Positions 44,386 to 55,500 of a stretch of DNA of 64,000 nt are shown in pieces. Position 1 is the first letter of the stretch. Every line of letters starts with the position of its first letter. Location of the stretch: NCBI GenBank assembly GCA_030220185.1, contig JASPKZ010004951.1, positions 62,001 through 126,000 of the forward strand, read 5' to 3'. The DNA comes from Diploptera punctata (taxonomy: Eukaryota > Arthropoda > Insecta > Blattodea > Blaberidae). The notes beneath the pieces were generated by a model. The model ran no database searches. It saw nothing but the letters and a program-made list of their open reading frames with translations, and was not told the origin of the DNA. Position numbers and translations under genes: made by a program.

Positions 44386-45280
44386 ATATTTAGCTTACTT
44401 ACTCACTGGCACTATCGATCCCGTAGGTTCATGGCCGCGCGGACATACGCTCTCCATACATCACTATCCTTAGCTAATGTTTCCAATCATTCCCTGTATA
44501 ATCTCTTTTTTACACAAATCATAGTTAATACTCGTATTATTCTCCCACCTCATTCTTGGTCTACCAATTGGGCGGGTTCCCTCTGGCTTTCCTACAAGAA
44601 GCTTCCGTGCACGTCTTTCATTCCCCACACGCGCAACATGTCCTGCCCATCGCAGTCTACGAGACTTAATTGTTCTTATTATACCTGGCTTCCTATAAAG
44701 TACGATAATCGATTCTGTCCATTCATCTGGAAGAGTTTCTTTTTTCCCTGATCATACTAAGCAACCAGCGTATCTTGTCCATCAATTTTTCTCCCCCTGA
44801 TTTTATCAGTTCTGCTGGGATCTCATCTGAACCTGATGCTTTATACATCTTCAATTTTTCTATCTCCATTTCAACTTCTAATGCACTTGGTTCTGCGACT
44901 AGCATTTCTGCTGTCTGTAAATTATCCTCCTCGATGTCCTGTTCTGTATGTACATTTAATAGCTGATTAAAGTAATTTTTCCATCTATTTAATATACTCC
45001 TGAAATCTGCAATCATATCCCCATTTTCATTCCGAATTATGTTTGTTCTACCCTTTCTTCTCTATACTAATTCCCTGATATAATTCTCTAATGTTCTATT
45101 TTTTTGCATTCATTTCAAGATCATTAATCTTCTCTCTCAAATATTCTCTCTTTTTACTTTTTAGTAATCTGGTGGTTTCCCGTCTAATACTATCCAATTG
45201 CTCTAAACTTACCTCCATTTGGCTCGTGTAACCATTTAATTTTTGCTAGCTTTATTTTCTTTATAATGTCGGCACATTCC
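44386..45280 (-). mobile_element. RTE-type LINE, 5'-truncated and internally deleted
   Basis: Flanked by the 13-bp duplication gactacataacac (44373-44385 and 45281-45293). 44395-44702 matches 21245-21550 and then jumps directly to the equivalent of 22605 onward, losing about 1.05 kb including the reverse-transcriptase active site. The rest matches to about 23190. The minus-strand frame 45016-44723 reads ALEVEMEIEKLKMYKASGSD and EIPAELIKSGGEKLMDKIRW. Confidence 0.88.
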
Positions 45281-45293
45281 GACTACATAACAC

Positions 45294-45850
45294 TGTAGAA
45301 TAAATCTAAAACTCAGTAAGAAGTAACATTAAGAGGTTTATTTAATAATCAAGATATTTGGTCTATTTATTAACAACCATAAGAGGTAAGAACAAACAGA
45401 CCAAATATCTTAATTACTGTTAGGGTAGATTTCATTTCCGTTCATTCGTAACATACAATATTGAGTATAATAATACAACGATCCTGCACAATGTTGCCGT
45501 GTTATGGGTATTGCAATACTGTTTTCGAACGAATACTGTTCTGACTAAATGCTATAAACATTGACTAGAATACAGTTTACTAAAAGCTGTATACAAAATC
45601 AGCGGTTGCCGAAAAATCATTAGTTAAAATTGTGTATATAAAAAAGTACTGTTGACAATTATTTAATGTTCGAAATACATCCATATAGGTCAACCAATTT
45701 GTTGTCGTAATGTCTGTCGGTAAAACCTCTAAGCACCCGTCTTCTCTCAATCAGCTGTATGTTATATACAAATCAATTTATATTGTAATTAATTATCGAA
45801 CTAATATTATATTAAAATACTACTTACATTAAAATGCACCTAAAGTAATA
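45294..45850. other. No gene; small hairpin
   Basis: 45349-45410 forms a hairpin (aagatatttggtct against agaccaaatatctt). Otherwise AT-rich without recognised features. Confidence 0.5.
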
Positions 45851-45862
45851 TAATATCTATAT

Positions 45863-46190
45863 CTTCTTCTTCCTTCCAAGTATTAGGCCATGGCCTGTTA
45901 CGATCCTATAGAAAATTTTCCCTCTAGCGTTTCATAGGACGGCCCAGTGATCTTCGTCCTCTTGGTATATAATTATAAATAGCTTTGGGGATCCGATTTG
46001 AACTCATTCTTTCAAGATGGTGTTTCCAATTTAGTTGGTACTGTTTAATATATTCCAAAATTGGCGTAGTCTTCAATTCTTTTAAGATATCGGTGTTCCT
46101 TTTCCGATCCCATCTGGTGTAACCCGCTGTTCTTCGCATGAATCTCATTTCACAAGCCGTTATTCTGCTTTCATGTTGTTTTCTTAGTGT
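45863..46190 (-). mobile_element. LINE 3'-terminal fragment
   Basis: The minus frame reads MRFMRRTAGYTRWDRKRNTD, then LEYIKQYQLNWKHHLERMSS, then PRGRRSLGRPMKR. The 3' tail is gaagaagaag-like. Flanked by the duplication taatatctatat (45851-45862 and 46191-46202). Confidence 0.85.
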
Positions 46191-46206
46191 TAATATCTAT
46201 ATATAG

Positions 46207-46271
46207 GCTACTTTATTATTATTATTATTATTATTACTACTACTATTAATTATTAATATTATTATTATTAC

Positions 46272-46308
<37 letters not shown>

Positions 46309-46330
46309 TTATTATTATTATTATTATTCA
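46207..46330. repeat. ATT microsatellite
   Basis: Long (ATT)n tract with interruptions, about 245 bp upstream of the next exon. Confidence 0.9.
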
Positions 46331-46573
46331 ATGAAGTAGCCAAATTCTATTTTCATTATATCTATGGAGAATTGTTGAGAGTGTGCCCCGCAAATGCCTT
46401 CTTGGCGATAATTTAAGTACATGGCTCGCTTAAATGAAGAAACTGGAGACATACTTTTTAATAATTTTAAATAGTCCTGTACCAGAAAAATCTTGTTCAT
46501 TTCTTCAATTATTTGTGCATTTAATATGTACCCAATTTGAAATTGATATATATATATTTTCTTCTTTCAATAG

Positions 46574-46656
46574 CTGGCGATGACAGCGAACAAAATGCTA
46601 AAGTGTTAACAGCTGCAGATCTTCTGTCTTTTGCCAGACAGATCTCCATAGGAATG
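46574..46656 (+). CDS. tor: Torso-like receptor tyrosine kinase, exon (end of insert, alpha-E)
   Basis: An 83-nt exon between cttctttcaatag and gtaagt. It completes the codon from the previous exon (phase 1) and ends in phase 0. It encodes AGDDSEQNAKVLTAADLLSF and ARQISIGM. The second part, LLSFARQISIGM, is the alpha-E helix that precedes the catalytic loop in receptor tyrosine kinases, and joins directly to [13 protein letters not shown] in the next exon. This exon ties the kinase insert to the C-lobe. Confidence 0.85.
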
Positions 46657-46854
46657 GTAAGTATGTTCTTGCTGAAGTTCTGGATTCTCTGGGTGGATTG
46701 TATTTATTGATCTATTAGATGCTACCTTTACAGCAAATACTAAAAGTATTGTAAGAAACATTATTGCTTGTGTCCCACTTAAAAAATATAGATAGAATAA
46801 ATGATCTCCTGTAAATATTTATTGTTAGATTTTCATTTTATGTGAAATATTATA

Positions 46855-48268
46855 CAGAGAGAATCTCCCGACCTACGGCGTTAGAAGCGCATGTGGCCGC
46901 TGAATCCTCACTCTGCGTCACGCGGCATAGCAACTGCATGGCTCACTGTGAGTCATAAACTCTCGCTGCCACCGAGATAATGAAACTTAACCGCCTGGCT
47001 AGGCAGTTGAGTTGCATGTTTGTAAGGTAAAACACGCGTTGTGTATTCTCGTATTAGTGATCTTAGTTCATCGTTATGCCTCGTTCTGTGTTTGCAGAAC
47101 AGCAGAGGGTATTTATGTACGATAATTATGTGAAAACAGAGTCTTGCAGAGAAGTCGTTCGACGATTCCGAATACAATTTCCAAATGTTAATCATCCAAA
47201 TAGAGATACCGTTCGGCGACTTGTAAACAAATTTAGATAAACGAGTTCTGTTCTCGATAAGAAAGCAAAGGTAACGAAACGTGTGGTTACTGAGGAAAAA
47301 TTAGATGAAATAGAAGAAAGATTAGAACATACGCCAACAAAATCCTTAAGACGACTTGCAGACGTTACAAGGCGTCAGCATTGCGAGCTATAAAACTTTT
47401 ACATTTGAAAACATATAATAACTGTAATGCATGAACTTCAACAACGTGATCCTGAAATGCGGTTCCGTTTTTGTAATTGGATGTTCCACAACGTTAATGA
47501 TGGAATAATTGATCCGCGTTTGATAATGTTCTCAGACGAAGCCTGGTTCCATTTAAATGGGTATGTTTCGTCGCAGAATAACAGTTATTGGAATCAAGAA
47601 AACCCGAATCGCATCCATGAAATTCCTCTACATGACGAATGGATAGGAGTATGCTGTGCAGTGAATGGTTACAGGATTATAGGACCATTTTTAATAACAC
47701 AATTAATGCACAAAGATAGAGAGATGACATACTGAAACCATTTTTCGAAGAACTGACTGATATTGACTGTCAAAATGGATATTTACAGGCAAGATTCTGC
47801 AACTGTACATACAGCTGACACTCGTTAAAATTAATTAGTGATTTTTTTAAGAGCAGGTTATTAGTGCGGGCTTGTGCACATCACGATCTCCAGAATTAAC
47901 TGTTTGCTATTTTCATTTGTGGGGTACTTAAAAAATAAAATGTATGCAAGAAACCCCATACATTAGATGATCTGAAATGTTATAACAGGACATAAATAAA
48001 CTCAATAACAGAATAGCAAATAATGCATGTGAATGAGGGTTTCCTAGCAAGGTGCCAAAAATGTGTGGAAGTAGGAGGAGAACATTTTCAACATCTCCTG
48101 TCATAAGGTACGTAACTTATTTTCGCTATTTTCATGGTCATGCAAGAACGAAGTGAAAGAAATAGGAAACGAATCTGCAGTTGCTCTGCCGCATGTCGCG
48201 GAGTGAGGACTGAGCGGCCGCATGCGCTTTTCCCGCTAGTCCGGCCGTAGGTCAGGAGATCCTCTCTG
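46855..48268 (+). mobile_element. Tc1/mariner-superfamily transposon with about 80-bp terminal repeats
   Basis: 1414 bp between TA dinucleotides (46853-46854 and 48269-48270). The left end cagagagaatctcccgacct is inverted at the right (caggagatcctctctg). The repeats continue inward through the gcgcatgtggccgctgaatc and cctcactctgcg regions. Confidence 0.85.
47076..47960 (+). pseudogene. Transposase pseudogene of the 46855-48268 element
   Basis: Starts MPRSVFAEQQRVFMYDNYVK with the HTH region RDTVRRLVNKFR followed by a stop, then KKAKVTKRVVTEEKLDEIEE. The frame from 47427 has MHELQQRDPEMRFRFCNWMF, LIMFSDEAWFHLNGYVSSQN (first catalytic acid) and GVCCAVNGYRIIGPFL. The region that should hold the second and third acids survives only as broken frames (IHNTAD-like, FKSRLLVRA). 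A different transposase subgroup from the others in this window. Confidence 0.8.
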
Positions 48269-48303
48269 TATTATGATTTTAAGTCGTGTGATTTATAGAT
48301 AAA

Positions 48304-48945
48304 CTAGCTAATACCAGCTGTGCGCTGCTACGCCTAAATAAATGAAAATTAATGTGATTTTATGTTTAGTTTAATAAGTAAAAGGAAAAATAGTTATAAA
48401 TGTTTATCGTAATTATTTTTAGATACCTCGTGCTGATTACCCGGCGTTGCCCGGGAATCTATTTATCTCGATTCCCTTGGCATAAATGAGCTGAAAGGCA
48501 AAATTCGTTATTGTGAGTTATCCGTAAAAGAATACCCACCGTGCGTTGCTACGCTTGCCCGGGAATCTACTTATCCCGATATTCTTGACATAATGAAAGA
48601 CGAAAATGGTTATTGTGAGTTAACCGTAAAAATAAACATATACTGTCGCGGACTTTTTTGTAGAGCTTTTTTAAATATTCAATTCTGTGTACATTAATTT
48701 GATGTGTTTGTTATGGTTTAGGTAGTGTAAGCCATTTAAGCGTCCAAAAAGCGACTTTTTCACATTTTTCACTACAAAGGGTGATATTTTAAGGATGAAG
48801 GGGTTGAGTATTACAACTCTCTTATAGCCTAAAACCTTCCCGGAAAACTCCTGAACATTTTGCAAAAAGCCCCATCACAATCGGATGAACGGATGGCAAC
48901 GCATAAAGGACAAACAGACAGACATTTATATATAATATATATATA
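48304..48945 (-). mobile_element. Helitron-like element, minus strand
   Basis: On the minus strand it starts near ttatatataaatgtctgtct and matches 12735-13090 (ccgattgtgatggg, gcaaaatgttcaggag, gtccgcgacagtata). It ends ggtattagctag followed by t at 48303. A second Helitron-like 3' hairpin (cccgg/ccggg around gcaacg) lies at 48438-48453, suggesting a composite of two elements. Confidence 0.6.
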
Positions 48946-48955
48946 TATATATATA

Positions 48956-49240
48956 GTCCGCTGCTGTGGTTTCGAGGTAGCGTACTGCCTTGTCACACAG
49001 CGGGCCCGGGTTCGATCCCCTGTCGGGACAGTTTTTCTGGGTGAGGTTTTTATCGGGGTTTTTCCTCACCTGTAAGACAAATGTCAGGAAAACTTTAAGG
49101 CCCAAACGGTCCCCGAAATCATATGGCCATCATCATCATTATCATCATCCTTCACCAGTGTGGGAAGCAACGGGAAGCTAGCACACCTATAATTGCAGTG
49201 AAAGACCTGCCCTCGGGCAGAATTACTATGGATGGATATA
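48956..49240 (+). mobile_element. tRNA-derived SINE, family A, tail type 2
   Basis: Head gtccgctgctgtggtttcga, B box cgggttcgatcccctgtcgg, shared body. The tail has gtgtgggaagcaacgggaag and tgcagtgaaagacctgccct and ends attactatggatggatat. A piece of the tail (accctactaaag-equivalent) is deleted. Confidence 0.88.
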
Positions 49241-49620
49241 TATTAGCTTTGTCTCGCTAGCGTCAAAATAACTATCACCTTTTGCAGTTATCACATAGAA
49301 AAATATTAGAAAGTCCAAATATATTGTTCGGTAACTATAAGAATTTTTAAGCTAAATCGTTTTTTTAAGATTTTGCCGAAACGGTTTCTTGATGTCTCTT
49401 ACTTAACTCGAAGGTTCAGATCGATCCTCGGGAGAATCATTCGTAGGATTCATCAGCTGTACATTGGTTAATCATTGAAAATTGATTGGGTATTCAGTAT
49501 TGGGTAGGGAGAAGACCAATCCTTTGGGTGTTTCCAGAATTAGCCTCAATACTGGATCATAACGAATTTCATCGGTATTATAGTTCTTTATTGGGACCAG
49601 GCGGGCAGACTCACACGCAC
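49241..49620. other. No recognised feature
   Basis: No gene, SINE head or repeat match seen. Confidence 0.5.
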
Positions 49621-49623
49621 ACC

Positions 49624-49972
49624 GATTCCGATTGAGGGTCTTTCCACTTTTCAACGGTTGCACTTTTACCAGCCGGCTGCTGGCCCTTCACATCCACATG
49701 TGTCAATCACAGAGGTAGATGATCAACAGCCAGTGTAGGGGTGACATGTGGTTAGCATGTCGAGTCCCCCAGCCGTTATAGCTGGTTCCTCAACCTGGAG
49801 CCGCTACTTATTATAGCTACCCAATTACCTCACGATGCTGGGTGGGCACTGGTCCCATACTGGCCGAAATACCATGAGAAAATTTCTTCCCCCATGGAGA
49901 CTCGAACCAGCGCAAGTCCCGTAGCTCTGCGCCAAGGCTTCCTACCTTAACCGCTCGGCTACGGCGCGGGAC
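49624..49972 (-). mobile_element. tRNA-derived SINE, family B, full length
   Basis: Nearly identical to 15521-15868 over its whole length, including ggttgcacttttaccagccg, gtgtaggggtgacatgtggt and the head gctcggctacggcgcgggac. No clear target duplication was found here. Confidence 0.88.
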
Positions 49973-50261
49973 ATACTCGAACACCGCGACCTGAAATATC
50001 TATTGCTCTATGGTGTTATGTGAGTTGTAGGTCGTCTCCCGGGTCCAGGTTCTTCTCTGATGACCCATACCGCAATTTTTGAATTGGGCTCGTGGCCGCT
50101 AGAAAGGACTACAACCCTCCGCTTGGCTCCTTTTGTCCTTGTTTATTGTTAAGGCTCGGAGTCATGAGCCAGCACCCTGATGACCCCCCCCCACTAGATA
50201 GTCGCAATCACATTTTCAACGCCTATGGGTGCCAACCAAACTATTTATCTTAACATTAAAT

Positions 50262-50460
50262 TAGATGAAGAGTGATATGAAATGAAATGACGGGAAGGGA
50301 AGGGACAATGGAGAGTTCTGATAGGATGAAATTAGGGAAACGGGAGAACCCGAGAAAACTCCGAAAACTCCCGATATGACCCACCACCAATACCCTTCTA
50401 GCACCGCCACGTATCCCAATCGGGGCAGCCGCGCGAGTATGCCCAGATGGCATCGGTATT
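50262..50460 (-). mobile_element. SINE family E, minus copy
   Basis: Plus-sense text aaacgggagaacccgagaaa and ctcccgatatgacc is the reverse of the family E body. The head region at the right is degenerate. Confidence 0.5.
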
Positions 50461-50768
50461 ATAACTAAGAGTTATAAATTTGTCAAAATGTTCAATGATG
50501 TTTAATTCCAGCATCTGCAAAGATTTTTTTCTGTAATTAGAAAGTAATCATCTTAAAATGCTATGAATTAAGAACTGGTCTAGGTTTTCACGATACTTTA
50601 AATTGATCCAGCTTAGGATGGCAATAGTAAACACTCTGGGACTTCATACAACTGCAGTTATTTTGCTGCAGTCTGTTTTTCTAGGAAGGATAGATCCCGC
50701 CACTATTTTCAAGCGTACAACCTTTCTCTTGTAAGGCGGGGTTTGTGATATACAACGATTCACAATTA
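50461..50768. other. No recognised feature
   Basis: AT-rich spacer before the full-length LINE; nothing supported. Confidence 0.5.
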
Positions 50769-50782
50769 GTTGCATTGTAGAT

Positions 50783-53700
50783 CATCATCATCATCATCAC
50801 TCCAAGGATTAGGCAATTGCCCGTTCCGACTTCATATTGCATCAGCCCAACGTCTTCTAGGTCTTCCAACATCACGCCTTCCTCTTGCTTGATAATTTCT
50901 GGCTAACAATGGATATCTCTCCTTGCTCATTCCATCCATGTGATCAATCCATTTCTGTCTGTAATTCGTGACTTTATCCAACAAAGGCTGTACTTTCAAT
51001 TCTTCTCTTATATCCTCATTTCTTATTCTATCAAGTCTTGTACATCCTTTTACTTGTCTTAGGAACCGCATCTCTGCCGTCTGTATTCTATCCTTCTGTC
51101 TTTTCACTGGAGCCCAAGTTTCACATCCATACAATATTGTGGGAACCGCCATAACATTATACATTTTTATCTTGGTTTCTTTTCTAATTTTATTTTTGAA
51201 TGTTCTCTGTATTGTTCCACACACCGTCTGAAATTTATTTATTTTGGAGTCAATATCTCTTTCCACATTGTAGCCAACATCACAGCCCAAATATTTGAAA
51301 CTAGACACCTGTTCTATACTTTGATTTTCTAAAATAATTTTGGTTCTCACTGGATCTCTTCCTCTAAAAGCCATGGTCTTCGTTTTCCTTACAGAAATTT
51401 TTAGATCGTATAATTTACATATTTCATTTAATGCATGCATTGATTTCTGTAAGTCGTCTTCATTTTTCTGTATTATGATTACATCGTCAGCAAATAAAAG
51501 ATTATTTATGCACATTTTATTATCCATTCTTATTCCTGGATTTACTAAAACTTTCCATTTATTAAAATATCGTCTATATATATATTAAACAAAGTGGGTG
51601 ATAAACTACATCCTTGTCGTAATCCAGTATTTGTTTTGATTGCATCTGTTCTTTTGAATCCGGTATCTATAATTATATTTGTGTCTTCATATAATGTCTT
51701 TATTGTTTCTACAAGGCACAGCGGGTATCCTTTCATTCGTAATATTTCCCATAATTTTTGTCTGTTTACTCGATCGAAGGCCTTATCCAAATCTATAAAT
51801 CCTATGTGAGTTTCTAAGTTATGTTCTCTTCTCTTTTCTATGAGTTGTTTCAGTGTAAAGACATTGTCTATACATGACCTTCCCTTTCTGAATCCACTTT
51901 GATTTTCACTTATTATTACTTCTGTTATGTTTCTCAATCTATTATTTATTATTTTCGTATATATTTTGTAGCCAGTATTCATTAAGCTAATCCCTCTGTA
52001 ATTCTCGCAATTTCTCCGGTCTCCTCTTTTGAATATATTCTTGACAATTGCTGTTTTCCAAGTGGTTGGAATCCCATAGGTCTGCCAACATATATTAATT
52101 AGATGAAGTATTCGTAGTTTACACAATATTCCACTATATTTGATTAATTCCATATTTATATTATCTAATCCTGTTGCTTTCCTATTCTTAGTGGTTTTCA
52201 AAGCCATTTCTAATTCATTTATGTCTATTACATCAATATTTTCCACTTTTATTTCTTCCTCATTGTTCTCTTTCCTTCAATTTCCTCCTTTTTCCAAAGT
52301 TTTTCATAATGCTGGATCCATTCTTGTTCTGGGATTATATTCAATCTGGCAGAATCTTTCTCAGTCTGATTTAGATGTTTCACTAATTTATAACCTATTT
52401 CTTGTCTTCCATACATATCATGTTCTACTGAGCTTATAAATTTATCCCATGACTCCTGATGGGATTTTCTTATAATGCTTTTAGCAATTCTCCTTTTCAT
52501 TTTATATTCTTCATAAGATTCTTCTGTTTTCAGTCGTAAGTATGTATGATATGCTTTTTGTTTTTCATTCACTGCATTTTGTATATTCGCATTCCAAGTT
52601 CTCAAGCCCTTCCTATTCCTTATTCTATTTTTCTTTCCTAATATCTCATTTGCTGTTTTATGTATTACATTTGATATATTTTCCCATTCAATATTTATAT
52701 CTTCTGACGTCGCTATCTCTGATATATATTTATTCATTCTGCTTTCATAATGTTGTCTAATACTTTGATCTTGTAATAAATATATTTTATATACTTCTTC
52801 TTGGTTTCTTTTGTTCTTTATGTTATTTTTCCGCCATTTAGCTATTATGTTTATTTTGCTTATCACGAGATAGTGATCAGAGTATATATCGCTGCCTCTA
52901 TGTACTCTCACATCTTTTACCAAGGCTCCTAGCTTGTTGTTTACGATTAAATAGTCAATTATTGATCTTGAGTTATATCCACTTCTTGTATATTTATGTA
53001 TGTCCTTTTTTCGGAAATAGGTATTCATTATTTTTAATTGATTATAGGCTGAAAACTGTCTCAAATCCTGTCCATTTTCATTTATTGTTATTTCTCCATT
53101 ATTTCCTATAACATTAGGTATAGGGACATTGCCTACTCTGGCATTTAAGTCTCCACTTATTATTAAATGATGATCTTTTGTATATTTATCAACTAATGTT
53201 TGTAATGTTTTATAAAATGTTTTTGTTTCTTCTTTCTTGCCTTCCTCTGGGGCATACACAGCAATTATCATCATATATCCTCTTTCAATTTTAAATCTGG
53301 CTATCAGGATTCTTTCATTTATAAACTCATAGCTATTCAATTTGTTCTTCAATTTTTCATCTATTAAAATTGCTACTCCACACTGCGCTCTTGTTGTCTG
53401 TTCTACTCCGCTATACAACATAGTATAGTGTTGTAAGTCCTTTGTTCCTTTTAGTTTCTTTTTTGTTTCTGTTATTGTTGCTATATTTATTTCTTTTTTC
53501 TTTAATTCTCTTTCTAATTCTTCTTCTTTTGTATTTATTCCCCTTACGTTCCAATTTCCTAATTTCAAAATGTCCTTTATTCCAAATCGTATCCTTTTAT
53601 CTTGCTTGGGTCGGTTCCTTTTATGACAATCCGGCTGATTTCCATGAAGCTTCTCAGTAAGATAAATGTCTCCTGGAAGCGTTACGAGCGCTTCGCAGGA

Positions 53701-54035
53701 CAAGGATGGTGGAAGGGCTGCTTCCTCTGAGCCTCCAAACATGCTCCTCTGGGTATCCACCCCCCAAGAGAGGGCTGCTTCTTCCGCTCTTCAAGCCCTA
53801 CAAGTTTAGCTGTGCTATTCCTTGTCGCCCTGTTGACCGTTGAAGACTTGACTTGACGAAGATGTGGCCGCCCAATATGGATACAGACGCCATTCCTTCG
53901 TTGTGAGCTATACTTAGTTCCCCTCGCCTCTTACCCACCAGCAAGATTAACCTAAGTCAATCTTCCCCAGTAGAGTCGTCTGGTTCATCGGGTACTAAGC
54001 CCCCCCACCACGTCAAGGTGATAGCTCCTGGGGGG
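50783..54035 (-). mobile_element. Full-length LINE with endonuclease and reverse transcriptase
   Basis: 3253 bp flanked by the perfect 14-bp duplication gttgcattgtagat (50769-50782 and 54036-54049). The 3' end on the element strand is a tga trinucleotide run (50783-50799). The 5' end starts cccccaggagctatcacctt and gacgtggtggggggg. Coding capacity is almost intact. A divergent truncated relative lies at 29774-31119, and several 3' fragments with the same tail style are in the window. Clade RTE-like by the endonuclease/RT layout, but not certain. Confidence 0.92.
50832..53760 (-). pseudogene. LINE endonuclease-reverse transcriptase, two single-base frame breaks
   Basis: Frame 1 (53760 to 52249, 503 codons) has an AP-endonuclease domain: LKLGNWNVRGINTKEEELE, ISGDLNARVGNVP, SIIDYLIVNNK, SDHYLVISK. 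Frame 2 (52246 to 51545) is reverse transcriptase: RRNCENYRGISLMNTGYKIY, GFIDLDKAFDRVNRQKLWE and GLRQGCSLSPTLFNIYIDD. Frame 3 (51527 to 50832) has the active site NNLLFADDVIIIQKNEDDLQ and ends GRRDVGRPRRRWADAI. The breaks near 52265 and 51560 each shift by one base. The two breaks may be mutations or assembly errors. Otherwise this is the most intact element here. Confidence 0.9.
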
Positions 54036-54079
54036 GTTGCATTGTAGATTCAGATCATATAGTTTATGTTTAATGTTAT

Positions 54080-54468
54080 AAGCCCACCGCTATGGTCTCG
54101 AGGTAGCGTGCTGCCTTGTCACCCAGCGGGCCCGGGTTCGATACCCGGTTGGGAAAAGTTTCCTGGATGGTGTTTTTTTTTTCGGGGTTTTCTTGATCTG
54201 TAAGACAAATGTCAGGGAACTTTTAGGCCCAAACGGTCCCCGAACATCGTCTGGCCATCATTATCAGCATTAACGTATTCATTAAGTTTAGGATTAAGGC
54301 CTCTGCTGGTGCATCATTACCATCATCATCGCATATCATATATCATCCGGGCAGTGTAACTCCGCCTCCCAGGCGACCCAAACTCATAAGTGGGTTACAA
54401 TAAATCCATGCCAGGAGAGAATATCAGAATTTCGAAATGACAACGTGGTGGCATTGAACAAATAAAAC
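54080..54468 (+). mobile_element. tRNA-derived SINE, family A, tail type 1
   Basis: Flanked by a perfect 12-bp duplication gtttaatgttat (54068-54079 and 54469-54480). Head cccaccgctatggtctcgag, B box gggttcgatacccggttggg. The tail includes catccgggcagtgtaactcc and gggttacaataaatccatgc and ends tggcattgaacaaataaaac. Confidence 0.9.
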
Positions 54469-54489
54469 GTTTAATGTTATGATTAGGGC

Positions 54490-55070
54490 GCGGAAGTTGA
54501 GGAAATGTCCTTTTTTTATTATATGTCTGAATACGAGGCCCTGCATAATATAAATACAGTTCGGGTCATTGTAGGCCAGAAAATGGTGGGATTTTATTTG
54601 TCCTTTTTCGACTTTTTTATTGGTCCTTTTTTTTTAGTTCTTAACGCTTTTTTATTTTATTTATTTTTTGCAACTTTACCTTCTTTTGACTACATTTATA
54701 CCATTTGTATAATTTAAGAATCTGCAGAGTCTAGTTTCAATTCCAAAGTATTTTAAAACATCATCTAGTTTCACTTTCAAGACTTTTTCACATTCCAAAC
54801 ACTTTTGTTCCGCGAGAAACTATTGAACTCTCATAAAATATGCCGTTATTTTTAACCACCAGTCTGCTGACCTCCTGAACTATTGTATTTCGACTTCAAA
54901 TTTTCTAAGTTGTCACTTTGTGACAGTTTTTTAAGTATTTTGTGGGATATCTTTAGGTCTTTTTAAACGTCTTTTATAGGCAAAACTAGCCAGAACTTTG
55001 AAAAAAATAAATAAAAACATTAACATATCTTATAAAACAGGAAACAAATGAAACAACATAATATACAATG
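54490..55070. other. No recognised gene
   Basis: T-rich sequence. The 54505-54717 open stretch is rich in F, L and Y and not supported. Confidence 0.5.
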
Positions 55071-55084
55071 GCAAGAAAAACACA

Positions 55085-55500
55085 GCAAATTCAACAACTA
55101 ACGTGTAAAGATTGTAAAAAAGTTATATTGGCAGGACAAGCAGAAATTTCAATACAAGATATAAGGAACACCTAAAAGATTTCATGCACGCGGGTAATAA
55201 ATCAAGCTACGCTAAACATCTCATTAACGCAGGTCACCAAATGAACACAATTGAAAATACCCCACGATAATTCACCGAGAAAACATTCCAGCTAAGATAA
55301 ATATATTTGAAGACTTCGAAATTATAAAGGAAATAAACAACACCTTACTTCTTAATGAAGAAAGCACCACCAGTCAAACCCATTATCAGCAGATCGTCAA
55401 AAACAAGTCAGCTGTGTTTTTGTTGTTGGGAACAAACAGTTGGAGTATACAATCATATAAAACCACAACCAACGAGTAGAAGGAAAAAGATTAACCTGAT
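55085..55500 (+). pseudogene. Penelope-like element GIY-YIG endonuclease fragment
   Basis: CKDCKK, then after a frame change RNFNTRYKEHLKDFMHAGNK and SSYAKHLINAGHQMNTIENT. This is the GIY-YIG region of Penelope-like elements (C..C spacer, R...R..EH). Stops follow. Related to the scrap at 10244-10540. Confidence 0.65.

Noticed and set aside
46207..46330. CRISPR-like or satellite array
   Set aside because: It is a simple ATT repeat; the DNA is eukaryotic and no spaced repeats of CRISPR type occur.
54505..54717. Phe-rich 70-codon frame
   Set aside because: T-rich low-complexity sequence; no supporting evidence.
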